Shown here: in pieces, positions 57,085-63,708 of the stretch
How positions within the stretch are numbered: the stretch's first letter is position 1
Layout of the letters: each line of letters begins with the position of its first letter
Assembly: GCF_900155635.1 (NCBI RefSeq)
Contig: NZ_LT732540.1
Coordinates: 842,365-906,364, forward strand
Source of the DNA: Olsenella urininfantis
GTDB lineage: Bacteria > Actinomycetota > Coriobacteriia > Coriobacteriales > Atopobiaceae
DNA: 64,000 nucleotides
Direction: 5' to 3'
Position numbers and translations under genes: made by a program
Notes under the pieces: generated by a model
The model's database searches: none
What the model saw: only the letters and a program-made list of their open reading frames with translations
Told to the model about the DNA's origin: nothing

Positions 57085-58080
57085 TTACTTGAGGGTCGCG
57101 TACATGACGGCCTTGATGGTGTGCATGCGGTTCTCGGCCTCGTCGAAGACGCGGGACTGGGGTCCCTCGAACACCTCGTCGGTGACCTCCATCTCGGTGA
57201 TGCCAAACTCCTCGGCGACCTCCTTGCCATGGGTGGTGTTGGTGTCGTGGAAGGAGGGCAGGCAGTGCAGGAAGATGGCGCCCTTGTTGGCCTGGCCCAT
57301 GAGCTCCTTGGTGACGCGGTAGGGAGAGAGCATCTGGATGCGCTCGCCGAACAGGTCGTAGGACTCGCCCATGGAGACCCAGATGTCGGTGTAGAGGACG
57401 TCGCAGTTCTTTGCGCCCTCGGCGGGGTCCTCGGTCAGGACGATCTCGCAGCCGTTCTCGGCAGCGATCTCGCGGCAGGTGGCCACGAGCTCAGCCTCGG
57501 GCATGCGGGCCTCGGGGCCGCAGGCGCAGAAGTTGATGCCCAGCTTGGCGCAGACGACCATGAGGGAGTTGGCGACGTTGTTGCAGCAGTCGCCGAAGAA
57601 GGTGAGCTTGCGACCGCGCAGGTCGGGACCGAACTCCTCCTGGACGGTAAGGATGTCGGCGAGCATCTGGGTGGGGTGGAAGCTGTCGGTGAGGCCGTTC
57701 CAGGTGGGGACGCCGGACTTCTCGGCGATCTCCTCGACCTGCTCCTGGGAGAAGCCACGGTACTCGATGCCGTCATACATGCGGCCGAGCACGCGGGCGG
57801 TGTCCTCGGTGGACTCCTTGTGGCCCATCTGAGAGGAGTTGGGGTCAAGGTAGGTCACGCCCATGCCCAGGTCGGAGGCGCCAACCTCGAAGGCGCAGCG
57901 AGTGCGCGTGGAGGTCTTCTGGAAGAGCAGGACGATGTTCTTGCCCTCGAGGTAGCGGTGGGGGGTGCCGGTGCGCTTGAGGTTCTTGAAGTCAGCCGAG
58001 AGCTTGAGGAGGTACCTGATCTCGTCGGAGGAGAAGTCCAGGAGCTTCAGGAAGCTACGACCACTGATGTTAACGCCCAT
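57085..58080 (-). CDS. arcB: Ornithine carbamoyltransferase (catabolic)
   Basis: 331 residues from the ATG at 58080. Carbamoyl-phosphate site [15 protein letters not shown], ornithine-side [26 protein letters not shown] and the catalytic-loop [16 protein letters not shown] with its Cys. In the arginine deiminase pathway it phosphorolyses citrulline to ornithine and carbamoyl phosphate. It follows arcA on the same strand after 132 bases that contain two hairpins. The start is behind AAAGGAAC. arcC (carbamate kinase) is not in the window. Confidence 0.94.
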   Translation of the reverse strand: MGVNISGRSFLKLLDFSSDEIRYLLKLSADFKNLKRTGTPHRYLEGKNIVLLFQKTSTRTRCAFEVGASDLGMGVTYLDPNSSQMGHKESTEDTARVLGRMYDGIEYRGFSQEQVEEIAEKSGVPTWNGLTDSFHPTQMLADILTVQEEFGPDLRGRKLTFFGDCCNNVANSLMVVCAKLGINFCACGPEARMPEAELVATCREIAAENGCEIVLTEDPAEGAKNCDVLYTDIWVSMGESYDLFGERIQMLSPYRVTKELMGQANKGAIFLHCLPSFHDTNTTHGKEVAEEFGITEMEVTDEVFEGPQSRVFDEAENRMHTIKAVMYATLK

Positions 58081-58103
58081 TCGAGTTCCTTTCTTGTTTG
58101 TCT

Positions 58104-58126
58104 CGCCCAAGCCATTTGGTTGGGCG
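58104..58126 (-). repeat. 7-bp inverted repeat upstream of arcB
   Basis: 58104-58110 pairs with 58120-58126 (CGCCCAA/TTGGGCG), ending 24 bases before the arcB ATG. It could form a small leader hairpin in the arcA-arcB mRNA. No other signal is evident. Confidence 0.4.
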
Positions 58127-58159
58127 CAAAGCAGTGCCTAGAGGGTATGCACAGCCCAA

Positions 58160-58190
58160 GTCCGGAGGCGGATTAAATCCACCCCCGGAC
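58160..58190 (-). repeat. Strand-specific intercistronic hairpin between arcA and arcB
   Basis: In minus-strand RNA 58190-58177 and 58173-58160 form a continuous 14-bp stem with a three-base loop; two pairs are G-U. On the plus strand the same positions are A-C mismatches, so the structure is favoured only in the arcA-arcB transcript. There is no U-tract after it, so a processing or stability element is more likely than a terminator. Confidence 0.6.
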
Positions 58191-58212
58191 TAGACCAGGT
58201 GCCTATATTGGA

Positions 58213-59463
58213 CTAGATGTCCTCACGAGCGAAGGGCATGCTCATGCAGCGGGGGCCGCCACGGCCGCGGGAGAGCTCAGCCGAGGGAACCACGAGGAGG
58301 TCGAGGCCCTCCTTGTAGAGCACGTCGTTGGTTACGGTGTTGCGCTGGTAGACGCAGATCTTGCCAGGGGCGACGCAGAGGGTGTTGGAGCCGTCGTTCC
58401 ACTGCTCGCGGGCAGCCGCGACAGGGTCTCCGCCACCGCACTTGATGAGCTGGACGGCATCGAGGCCCATGGCCTTGGCCAGGACGTGCTCGAGGGTGTC
58501 GTTCATCTCCTCGATCTTGATCTCGCCCTCAGCGGAGCCCTTGGTGAGCTTGAAGACCTGAAGGGTGCCCATGATGCCCGGGTGGATGGTGAACTTGTCA
58601 ACGTCGATCTGGGTGAAGACGGTGTCGAGGTGCATGAAGGCACGGGACACGGGGATGTTGAATGCGTAGATGGTGTCGATCTCGCACTCGTCACCCTTAT
58701 CCCAGAACATGTGCTGCGCCATGGCGTCAATGGCGGCAGCCTGGGTGCGCTGAGAGATGCCAACGGCCAGGGTGTGGGCATTGATGTTGAGGACGTCGCC
58801 ACCCTCGGTGTGGTACGCGGAGTCGCGGCGATACCACAGGGGGGCGTCGTTGTACTCGGGGTGATCGCGGAAGATGTACTTGCCGAAGAGGGTCTCGCGG
58901 TTGCGCGTGACGGAGTACATGTGGTTCAGGTTCACGCCCTTGCCCACGATCGCGAAGGGGTCGCGGGTGAAGTAGGTGTTGGGCATGGGGTCGATCAGGA
59001 GGTCGGACTCGCCGTCCTGGTCATAGCCCACGAGGTCAGCAAGGAGCTTGGTGGACTTGGTGGGAAGCTCAAGCTCGTTCTTGCGGATACCGGCGATGCA
59101 CTTCTCGACGAAGGCCTGGGTGTCCTCGATAGCGTCCATGAACTCCTTGACGGCGGCACGGGTGTGGGTGCCGCGCAGGCCGGACTCGTCGAGCCACTGG
59201 TTGGTGAACTCCTCGCGAGAGCCGGCGGCCTCGAGGGCCTCGGCGACGAGCTTCTCGAGGTAGAGAACCTCGCAGCCCTGCTCGCGCAGAATCTCGGCGA
59301 AACGGTCGTGCTCAGCCTGGGCGACCTCGAGGAAGGGCACGTCATCAAAGAGAAGACGCTCGAGCTCGTCGGGAGGAAGGTTCAGGAGCTCCTCACCGGG
59401 GCGGTGAAGGCAAACCTTCTTCAGGGGGCCAATCTCGCTGTGGACGTAAAGCCCGTTAGCCAT
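58213..59463 (-). CDS. arcA: Arginine deiminase
   Basis: 416 residues from the ATG at 59463 behind AGGAGG; longer frames run into the AT-rich leader. Guanidine-modifying fold: EIGPLKKVCLHRPGEELLNL, NTYFTRDPFAIVGKGVNLNH, the EGGDVLNINAHTLAVGISQR box with catalytic Glu/His region, HLDTVFTQIDVDKF and the nucleophile Cys406 in GPRCMSMPFARED. It converts arginine to citrulline and ammonia, giving acid tolerance and, with arcB and carbamate kinase, ATP. A 21-base perfect palindrome lies 20 bases upstream of the ATG. Confidence 0.96.
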   Translation of the reverse strand: MANGLYVHSEIGPLKKVCLHRPGEELLNLPPDELERLLFDDVPFLEVAQAEHDRFAEILREQGCEVLYLEKLVAEALEAAGSREEFTNQWLDESGLRGTHTRAAVKEFMDAIEDTQAFVEKCIAGIRKNELELPTKSTKLLADLVGYDQDGESDLLIDPMPNTYFTRDPFAIVGKGVNLNHMYSVTRNRETLFGKYIFRDHPEYNDAPLWYRRDSAYHTEGGDVLNINAHTLAVGISQRTQAAAIDAMAQHMFWDKGDECEIDTIYAFNIPVSRAFMHLDTVFTQIDVDKFTIHPGIMGTLQVFKLTKGSAEGEIKIEEMNDTLEHVLAKAMGLDAVQLIKCGGGDPVAAAREQWNDGSNTLCVAPGKICVYQRNTVTNDVLYKEGLDLLVVPSAELSRGRGGPRCMSMPFAREDI

Positions 59464-59482
59464 GGTTCCTCCTACTCTTTCC

Positions 59483-59503
59483 GTGCCAGAACCGTTCTGG
59501 CAC
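59483..59503 (-). promoter_or_regulatory. 21-base perfect palindrome in the arcA leader (operator or RNA hairpin)
   Basis: 59483-59492 and 59494-59503 are perfectly complementary around a single central base (GTGCCAGAAC-C-GTTCTGGCAC). The size and symmetry resemble a LacI/GntR-type dimer operator. It lies 20 bases upstream of the arcA ATG, between promoter and ribosome site, suggesting repression by roadblock or an RNA hairpin. The cognate regulator is not in the window. Confidence 0.65.
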
Positions 59504-59956
59504 TTTGACTGATAGACCTCTCGCAGGCGAAGGGAGGCGCGTCGCCCCTCCCCCTCTGCAAGAGCAGAATAACGCCAAAACGAACTATATCCAATAGCCG
59601 AAAAAATAAAAACAGCTGAGGAGCCTGGGAAGGGGGAACGGCCCCATTCCGTGCGCAAGCGGTCAAAAATATTTTTTCCTTATAAATCTATAGACGCTTA
59701 CCTGCTTAAATATAGCTCTCACAGAATTAGTGGGATGGCAAAACAACAAGTAACCTATGGGTTACTTTAATGTCTCAAAGGTCAAAAAGCATTCATAAAT
59801 ATACTATTGTTTCAAACTTTTATTCTTATGTCTAAATGAAGTCGAAAGCCTGTTGCGTTACGGGAGATTGCGGGCCGCATTCCGGACGCGCATGATCCGC
59901 TTGATAGAATGTCCTTCCATGCCCACCAGGGCCAAGAGGCGTAGAGGGGACACGCG
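59504..59956. promoter_or_regulatory. Divergent intergenic region between arcA and rlmD, AT-rich centre
   Basis: About 450 bases with no supportable gene. The central 59640-59840 is strikingly AT-rich. It holds a GGGAGG-rich hairpin near 59532-59556, a TATAGT-like -10 on the minus strand near 59586-59591, the palindrome 59748-59767, and CATTCAT/ACTATTGTT (59790-59796, 59803-59811) shared with the carrier upstream region. On the plus strand TAGAAT at 59905-59910 could serve rlmD but lacks a clear -35. Confidence 0.55.
59748..59767. repeat. Palindrome AAGTAACC-TATG-GGTTACTT
   Basis: 59748-59755 and 59760-59767 are perfectly complementary with a four-base centre. It lies about 290 bases upstream of arcA and 190 upstream of rlmD, in AT-rich DNA. 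The symmetry suggests a dimeric repressor/activator site; no matching regulator is seen. Confidence 0.5.
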
Positions 59957-61288
59957 GTGGAGAAGGAACTGACGCTCAGGCTTGAGCGCATGTCATATGG
60001 GGCGGACGCCATAGCGCATGACGAGGACGGAAAGACGGTCTTCGTGAGCGGGGGCGTCGCCGGCGACTTGGTGAGGGCGCAGATCACCCAGTGCGCCCAG
60101 AGCTTCTCCCGAGCCAGGGTGATGGAGACCCTCGAGCCCTCCGTCCTGCGCGTAACCCCTCCCTGCCCCTACGCGAACGCGTGCGGTGGCTGCCCCTGGG
60201 CCAGCATGTCCCATGAGGCACAGCTCGAGGCAAAGCGCGCAAACGTTCTGGACGGCCTCGTGCGCATAGGCCACTGGGGCAGGGACGCGGCCGAGGCGTT
60301 GGTGCGGGAGTGCCAGGCGCCTTCCGACCCCTGGGGCTACCGCAACAAGGTTGAGCTGGGCTTCAGGCTTGAGGGCCGGCGCGCCATCGTGGGCATGCAC
60401 GACGCGTCCGGAGAGGGCCTCGTCAAGGTCGACTCCTGCCCCCTGCTGGACAGGCGCTACGCCAAGGCCGCCAAGAGCGTCTCCGGTGCGCTCTCCTACC
60501 TCGCCGGATCGCGCGGGCTGCAGATCGACCGCGTGGGCATCCGCGCCTCGGCACGCAGCCGGGAGCTCGAGGTGGCGCTCTGGACCGAGCCGGGGGCGTT
60601 TCCCCGCGCGCAGGCCGCAAAGGTGCTCCAGGAGGCCACCAAGGCCACGTCCGTGGTGCGCGTCCTCACCAAGGGCCCGCAGAAGGCAAGGCGCGTCACG
60701 GGCGTCGAGCGCCTCTCGGGGCACGGGAGCTGGAGCGAGCTCGTAGGAGAGGAGCGCATGACGGTCTCTGCTCCATCCTTCTTCCAGGTGAACACCAAGG
60801 GAGCCGAAAGGCTCGTTGATCTGGTGCTCGAGGGGCTGGACCCCCAGGAGGGCGACTGCGCAATGGACCTCTACTGCGGAGCTGGCACCTTCACCCTTCC
60901 CCTTGCCAGGCGCTGCTCCTGGGTTGACGCGGTGGAGTCCTACGGCCCCGCCGTACGCGACCTCAGGCGAAACCTCGAGCTTTCCGGCATCGACAACGTG
61001 GATGCCCAAGGAGGGGACGCGGGGAGAGAGTTTCCCGACAGCGATGCGGACGTCATCGTGGTGGACCCCCCTCGCGCGGGACTTGGAGAGGAGGTGGTGA
61101 GGCTTCTCTCGGAGCAGCCTGCGCGCGCCATCGCCTATGTGTCCTGCGACCCCGCAACCCTCGCCCGCGACCTCGCGCGCTTTGCGGATGAGGGAACCTT
61201 CATGCCAGAGCGCATCACGCCCGTGGACCTCTTTCCCCAGACCTTCCACGTTGAGACGGTAGTATTGCTGTCAAAAGTACACAATTAA
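59957..61288 (+). CDS. rlmD: 23S rRNA (uracil-5-)-methyltransferase RlmD/RumA family
   Basis: 443 residues from a GTG at 59957 with GAGGGG eight bases upstream. An N-terminal TRAM-like region is followed by the [4Fe-4S] ligands Cys70, Cys76, Cys79 and Cys161 (CPYANACGGCPW; DSCPLLD), the SAM motif MDLYCGAGTFTLPLA, VDPPRAGLGEEVV and the nucleophile Cys397 in YVSCDPATLARDL. It makes m5U in 23S rRNA (or tRNA in some family members). The last ~8 codons after FHVETV switch abruptly to AT-rich DNA. They appear to be supplied by an inserted element, with a native-looking tail displaced to 63651-63708. Confidence 0.93.
   Translation: MEKELTLRLERMSYGADAIAHDEDGKTVFVSGGVAGDLVRAQITQCAQSFSRARVMETLEPSVLRVTPPCPYANACGGCPWASMSHEAQLEAKRANVLDGLVRIGHWGRDAAEALVRECQAPSDPWGYRNKVELGFRLEGRRAIVGMHDASGEGLVKVDSCPLLDRRYAKAAKSVSGALSYLAGSRGLQIDRVGIRASARSRELEVALWTEPGAFPRAQAAKVLQEATKATSVVRVLTKGPQKARRVTGVERLSGHGSWSELVGEERMTVSAPSFFQVNTKGAERLVDLVLEGLDPQEGDCAMDLYCGAGTFTLPLARRCSWVDAVESYGPAVRDLRRNLELSGIDNVDAQGGDAGREFPDSDADVIVVDPPRAGLGEEVVRLLSEQPARAIAYVSCDPATLARDLARFADEGTFMPERITPVDLFPQTFHVETVVLLSKVHN
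61246..61260 (+). repeat. Left junction repeat (attL-like) in the rlmD 3' end
   Basis: The 15 bases here match 14 of 15 at 63656-63670 in direct orientation. Both encode HVET(V) of an RlmD C-terminus. High-GC native DNA lies to the left and AT-rich DNA begins directly to the right. The pair is the expected footprint of site-specific insertion into the 3' end of rlmD. Confidence 0.6.
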
Positions 61289-61339
61289 ATATGGAGAAAA
61301 GGCTTGAAATAAGATGACGGTGTAGCAAGTGCATTTGTT

Positions 61340-61368
61340 TTGAAAGATATACTAAATCTTGATAGAAT
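61340..61368 (+). promoter_or_regulatory. Promoter of the antiporter gene
   Basis: TTGAAA (61340-61345) and TAGAAT (61363-61368) are separated by 17 bases, near-consensus sigma70 spacing. The start site would be near 61375, with AGGAGGTGG at 61379-61387 before the ATG. Confidence 0.75.
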
Positions 61369-61393
61369 GACAACAATAGGAGGTGGATAGCGT

Positions 61394-62974
61394 ATGTTTT
61401 ATATATCAGTCATATTACTGGCTGCTCTGATTGCGGTTCAGATAGCGAAGAAGTCCGGGATTCCTTCTTTGATGTTGTTCTTCTCTTTGGGTATTGTAAG
61501 CAGCCTAATTGGTTTTAACTTTAACGATTACCAATTTGCGGAAAACTTCTCGAAGATCGCATTATTAATTATCATCTTCTATGGTGGATTTGGCACAAAC
61601 TGGAAAGCTGGTAGAACTGTCGTAATTGAATCATTAATTCTATCAACTTTAGGCGTAATATTTACGTCATTACTAGCCGGAACGTTGATACATTTTATTC
61701 TACGCTTTGGCTGGATAGAGAGCTTCTTAATTGGTTCAATTATTGGCTCTACGGACTACGCATCTGTATCGAATATTCTTTCTTCAAAGAATTTAAATTT
61801 AAAATACAATACTGCGTCTCTTTTAGAACTTGAAAGTGGATCAAACGATCCGATGGCGTTTACACTAACTTGTATTTTCTTAGCATTAATCAAAGGTGAG
61901 CAGATTTCTATCGGTACAATATTATTCTTTCAGATATTCTGGGGTATTCTCATTGGTGTAATCGTTGCCTATGTTGTTCGCAATTTTATGGAGTATACAG
62001 ACCTTCAAAAGAGTGGATTTATTACAGTTTTTATCATTGCGGTTGTACTATTATCTTTCTCGACTAGTGAACTGTTGAATGGTAATGGATATCTAACGGT
62101 ATATATTCTTGGATTGATATTAGGAAATCAAGTTTTTATCGCAAAGAAAGAGGTGATATTCTTCTTTGATGGTGTATCTAACATTATGAATATCCTGTTG
62201 TTCTTTATTTTGGGATTACTTGCGACACCTGCACATATCTTGACGAACTTATTCTTTGCGATTGTCATTGCAGTTGTACTCATCTTTATTGTTAGAACAA
62301 TCGTAGTGTTTGGACTGATGTTACCATTTGATTTGAAGCTCAATCAAAAGTGGTTAGTATCTTGGGCAGGACTTCGTGGAGCAGCTGCGATTGCCTTTGC
62401 AATTATGGTAGTGAATCAGTATAAAACGAGTTCTGTGGATATCTTCCATATTGTCTTTGGTGTCTGCTTACTATCATCACTCATACAAGGCTCCTCTATG
62501 AAGTGGGTAGCAGAGAAGTTACATATGATTGACCCTCATAATGAAGTATTAAGAACATTTAATTACTATGTTGGAAAAGGGAATATTACATTTGTAAAAT
62601 CAGTGGTAGATGAGGGTGGTATTCTCGCATATCGTCAGATAAAAGATATTTCTTTAGATAAGCACCTAATTATTGCAAAGATAATTCGTGATGATAAGCC
62701 ATTAGTTCCTAATGGAAGTCTTGTTCTAAAACCAAATGATGTTATTGTTTGGAGCGGCGAAGAGTATTTTGATCCAAACGGACAAGATCTCATAGAATTT
62801 ACAGTGACAGAACATCATGCATGGAATCATAAGTATATCAGTGACTTGAAGCTTCCGGACAGTAAGTTGATTATTTCAATTAATCGGAATGATGAAATTA
62901 TACCAGCAACAGGTAGTACGCTGATTCAAACGGAAGATCGTATATTACTGTTTAAAGGACAGAATATAAAATAG
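61394..62974 (+). CDS. K+/H+ or Na+/H+ antiporter (CPA1/NhaP2-like) with C-terminal RCK_C domains
   Basis: 526 residues behind AGGAGGTGG. About 12-13 membrane helices occupy residues 1-375. Exchanger signatures are FYGGFGTNWKAG, GSIIGSTDYASVSNILSSK and the ion-site LLELESGSNDPMAFTL. The cytoplasmic end has two TrkA_C/RCK_C-like units: ILAYRQIKDISLDKHLII with NGSLVLKPNDVIVWSG, and SDLKLPDSKLIISINRNDE with GSTLIQTEDRILLF. Codon use is strongly A/T at third positions, unlike every other gene here; a Firmicutes donor is likely. It should help pH/K+ homeostasis. The reading frame is intact. Confidence 0.92.
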   Translation: MFYISVILLAALIAVQIAKKSGIPSLMLFFSLGIVSSLIGFNFNDYQFAENFSKIALLIIIFYGGFGTNWKAGRTVVIESLILSTLGVIFTSLLAGTLIHFILRFGWIESFLIGSIIGSTDYASVSNILSSKNLNLKYNTASLLELESGSNDPMAFTLTCIFLALIKGEQISIGTILFFQIFWGILIGVIVAYVVRNFMEYTDLQKSGFITVFIIAVVLLSFSTSELLNGNGYLTVYILGLILGNQVFIAKKEVIFFFDGVSNIMNILLFFILGLLATPAHILTNLFFAIVIAVVLIFIVRTIVVFGLMLPFDLKLNQKWLVSWAGLRGAAAIAFAIMVVNQYKTSSVDIFHIVFGVCLLSSLIQGSSMKWVAEKLHMIDPHNEVLRTFNYYVGKGNITFVKSVVDEGGILAYRQIKDISLDKHLIIAKIIRDDKPLVPNGSLVLKPNDVIVWSGEEYFDPNGQDLIEFTVTEHHAWNHKYISDLKLPDSKLIISINRNDEIIPATGSTLIQTEDRILLFKGQNIK

Positions 62975-62975
62975 A

Positions 62976-63024
62976 AAATGACTCGTGCCTATCTTCAAAG
63001 AGGAGATGTACGAGTCATTTATTA
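62976..63024 (+). terminator. Intrinsic terminator of the antiporter gene
   Basis: 62976-62986 pairs with 63010-63020 (AAATGACTCGT/ACGAGTCATTT) with a 23-base loop, ending in TTTATT. It begins two bases after the stop codon. Confidence 0.75.
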
Positions 63025-63282
63025 TATGTGCTAGATATGGTATATCCTAGGTATTCAAAACACATTTTCTGCTAAACTATGGAATGTTATTGAAGCAAAT
63101 CTGAATATAGCGTTGTGGGAGCACCGCATTCTTTAAACAAATACTTCATCATATGTCAATTACAATGACCTGAAAAACGGCATTTACGAAACGACGGAGT
63201 TCCTTGGGTATTCCTTCGCAATCTCCTGTTGAACGAGAACCATCCGCTGCATAACCGGACATTGACGATCTAAAACTGGGTA
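63021..63282 (+). other. Non-coding or decayed DNA inside the inserted segment
   Basis: No frame longer than about 25 codons is supportable. A short plus-strand stretch near 63155-63229 reads NDLKNGIYETTEFLGYSFA before a stop, and another near 63270-63330 reads GIEAVFSTENGKPYF before a stop. Both look like protein-coding fragments of broken genes, but I do not recognise the families. Confidence 0.4.
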
Positions 63283-63591
63283 TTGAAGCTGTTTTTTCAA
63301 CCGAAAACGGCAAGCCATATTTTGAAACTGCGTGAGGCATTTCCGGGGCAGACGATCTTTGGGCGGTCAGATGTAATGAGGGCGATTGATCTTGAAATCG
63401 CTTCCGGCAGCAGTAGAGTCGAGTGGATGGGAAACCACAGCTTTGCGGACACATTTCCTCAGAGCGAAGTGTCGAGGCAATTGGAAAAATATGTGCGACT
63501 GCTTATATATAGCTGGGACAAGCACATCGACCTGTTTCCGAGAACGTTCGAGGTCGAGAAAATGGCATTTTTGAGGTCAAAAAAGCCGTAG
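63283..63591 (+). pseudogene. Gene fragment of about 102 codons (winged-helix-like piece joined to an RlmD-tail-like end)
   Basis: An open stretch with no ribosome site and no credible start (the first start codon is TTG in mid-sequence). GC is about 49%, between host and antiporter. The segment GQTIFGRSDVMRAIDLEIAS resembles the C-terminal winged-helix piece found in AAA_4/Fic-associated proteins; this is a weak match made by eye. The end, HIDLFPRTFEVEKMAFLRSK, is similar in spacing to the RlmD C-terminus VDLFPQTFHVETVVLLSK. Probably a chimera of remnants rather than a functional gene. Confidence 0.45.
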
Positions 63592-63608
63592 ATTTATTTC
63601 CGAGAACG
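63535..63608 (+). repeat. Direct repeat TTTCCGAGAACG, 62 bases apart
   Basis: The 12 bases at 63535-63546 recur exactly at 63597-63608. Both copies lie in the context GA-C/T-T-T/-TTTCCGAGAACG encoding D-L-F-P-R-T, the conserved tail motif of RlmD-family enzymes. They may be scars of successive insertions into rlmD-type tails. Confidence 0.45.
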
Positions 63609-63650
63609 AACGGAATGATTTTCCGGGGCTTTGACATCCATCTGGAGCAA

Positions 63651-63708
63651 TCGAGCCACGTCGAGACGGTGACGATCTTGAAGCGCGTCCAGGAGGCGGC
63701 ATGGGCCT
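63651..63708 (+). pseudogene. Displaced C-terminal tail of an rlmD-family gene, with right junction repeat
   Basis: High-GC DNA resumes here with a frame reading SSHVETVTILKRVQEAAWA and TGA at 63706-63708. HVETV-x-L-K/R is the conserved end of RlmD/RumA proteins, and 63656-63670 repeats 14 of 15 bases of 61246-61260. It is best explained as the original 3' end of the upstream rlmD, pushed 2.4 kb away by an insertion. The stop overlaps the start of the next gene by eight bases, as native neighbours would. Confidence 0.6.

Larger units (their letters stand above)
61261..63655 (+). mobile_element. Foreign low-GC segment inserted at the rlmD 3' end (decayed integrative element)
   Basis: About 2.4 kb bounded by the imperfect direct repeats 61246-61260 and 63656-63670. 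The first ~1.8 kb is about 35% GC and carries the K+/H+ antiporter with its own promoter and terminator; the rest is intermediate-GC decayed sequence. No integrase or transposase remains, so the mobility call rests on boundaries, composition and the displaced rlmD tail. rlmD/rumA 3' ends are known insertion targets for integrative elements in Firmicutes. Confidence 0.55.
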
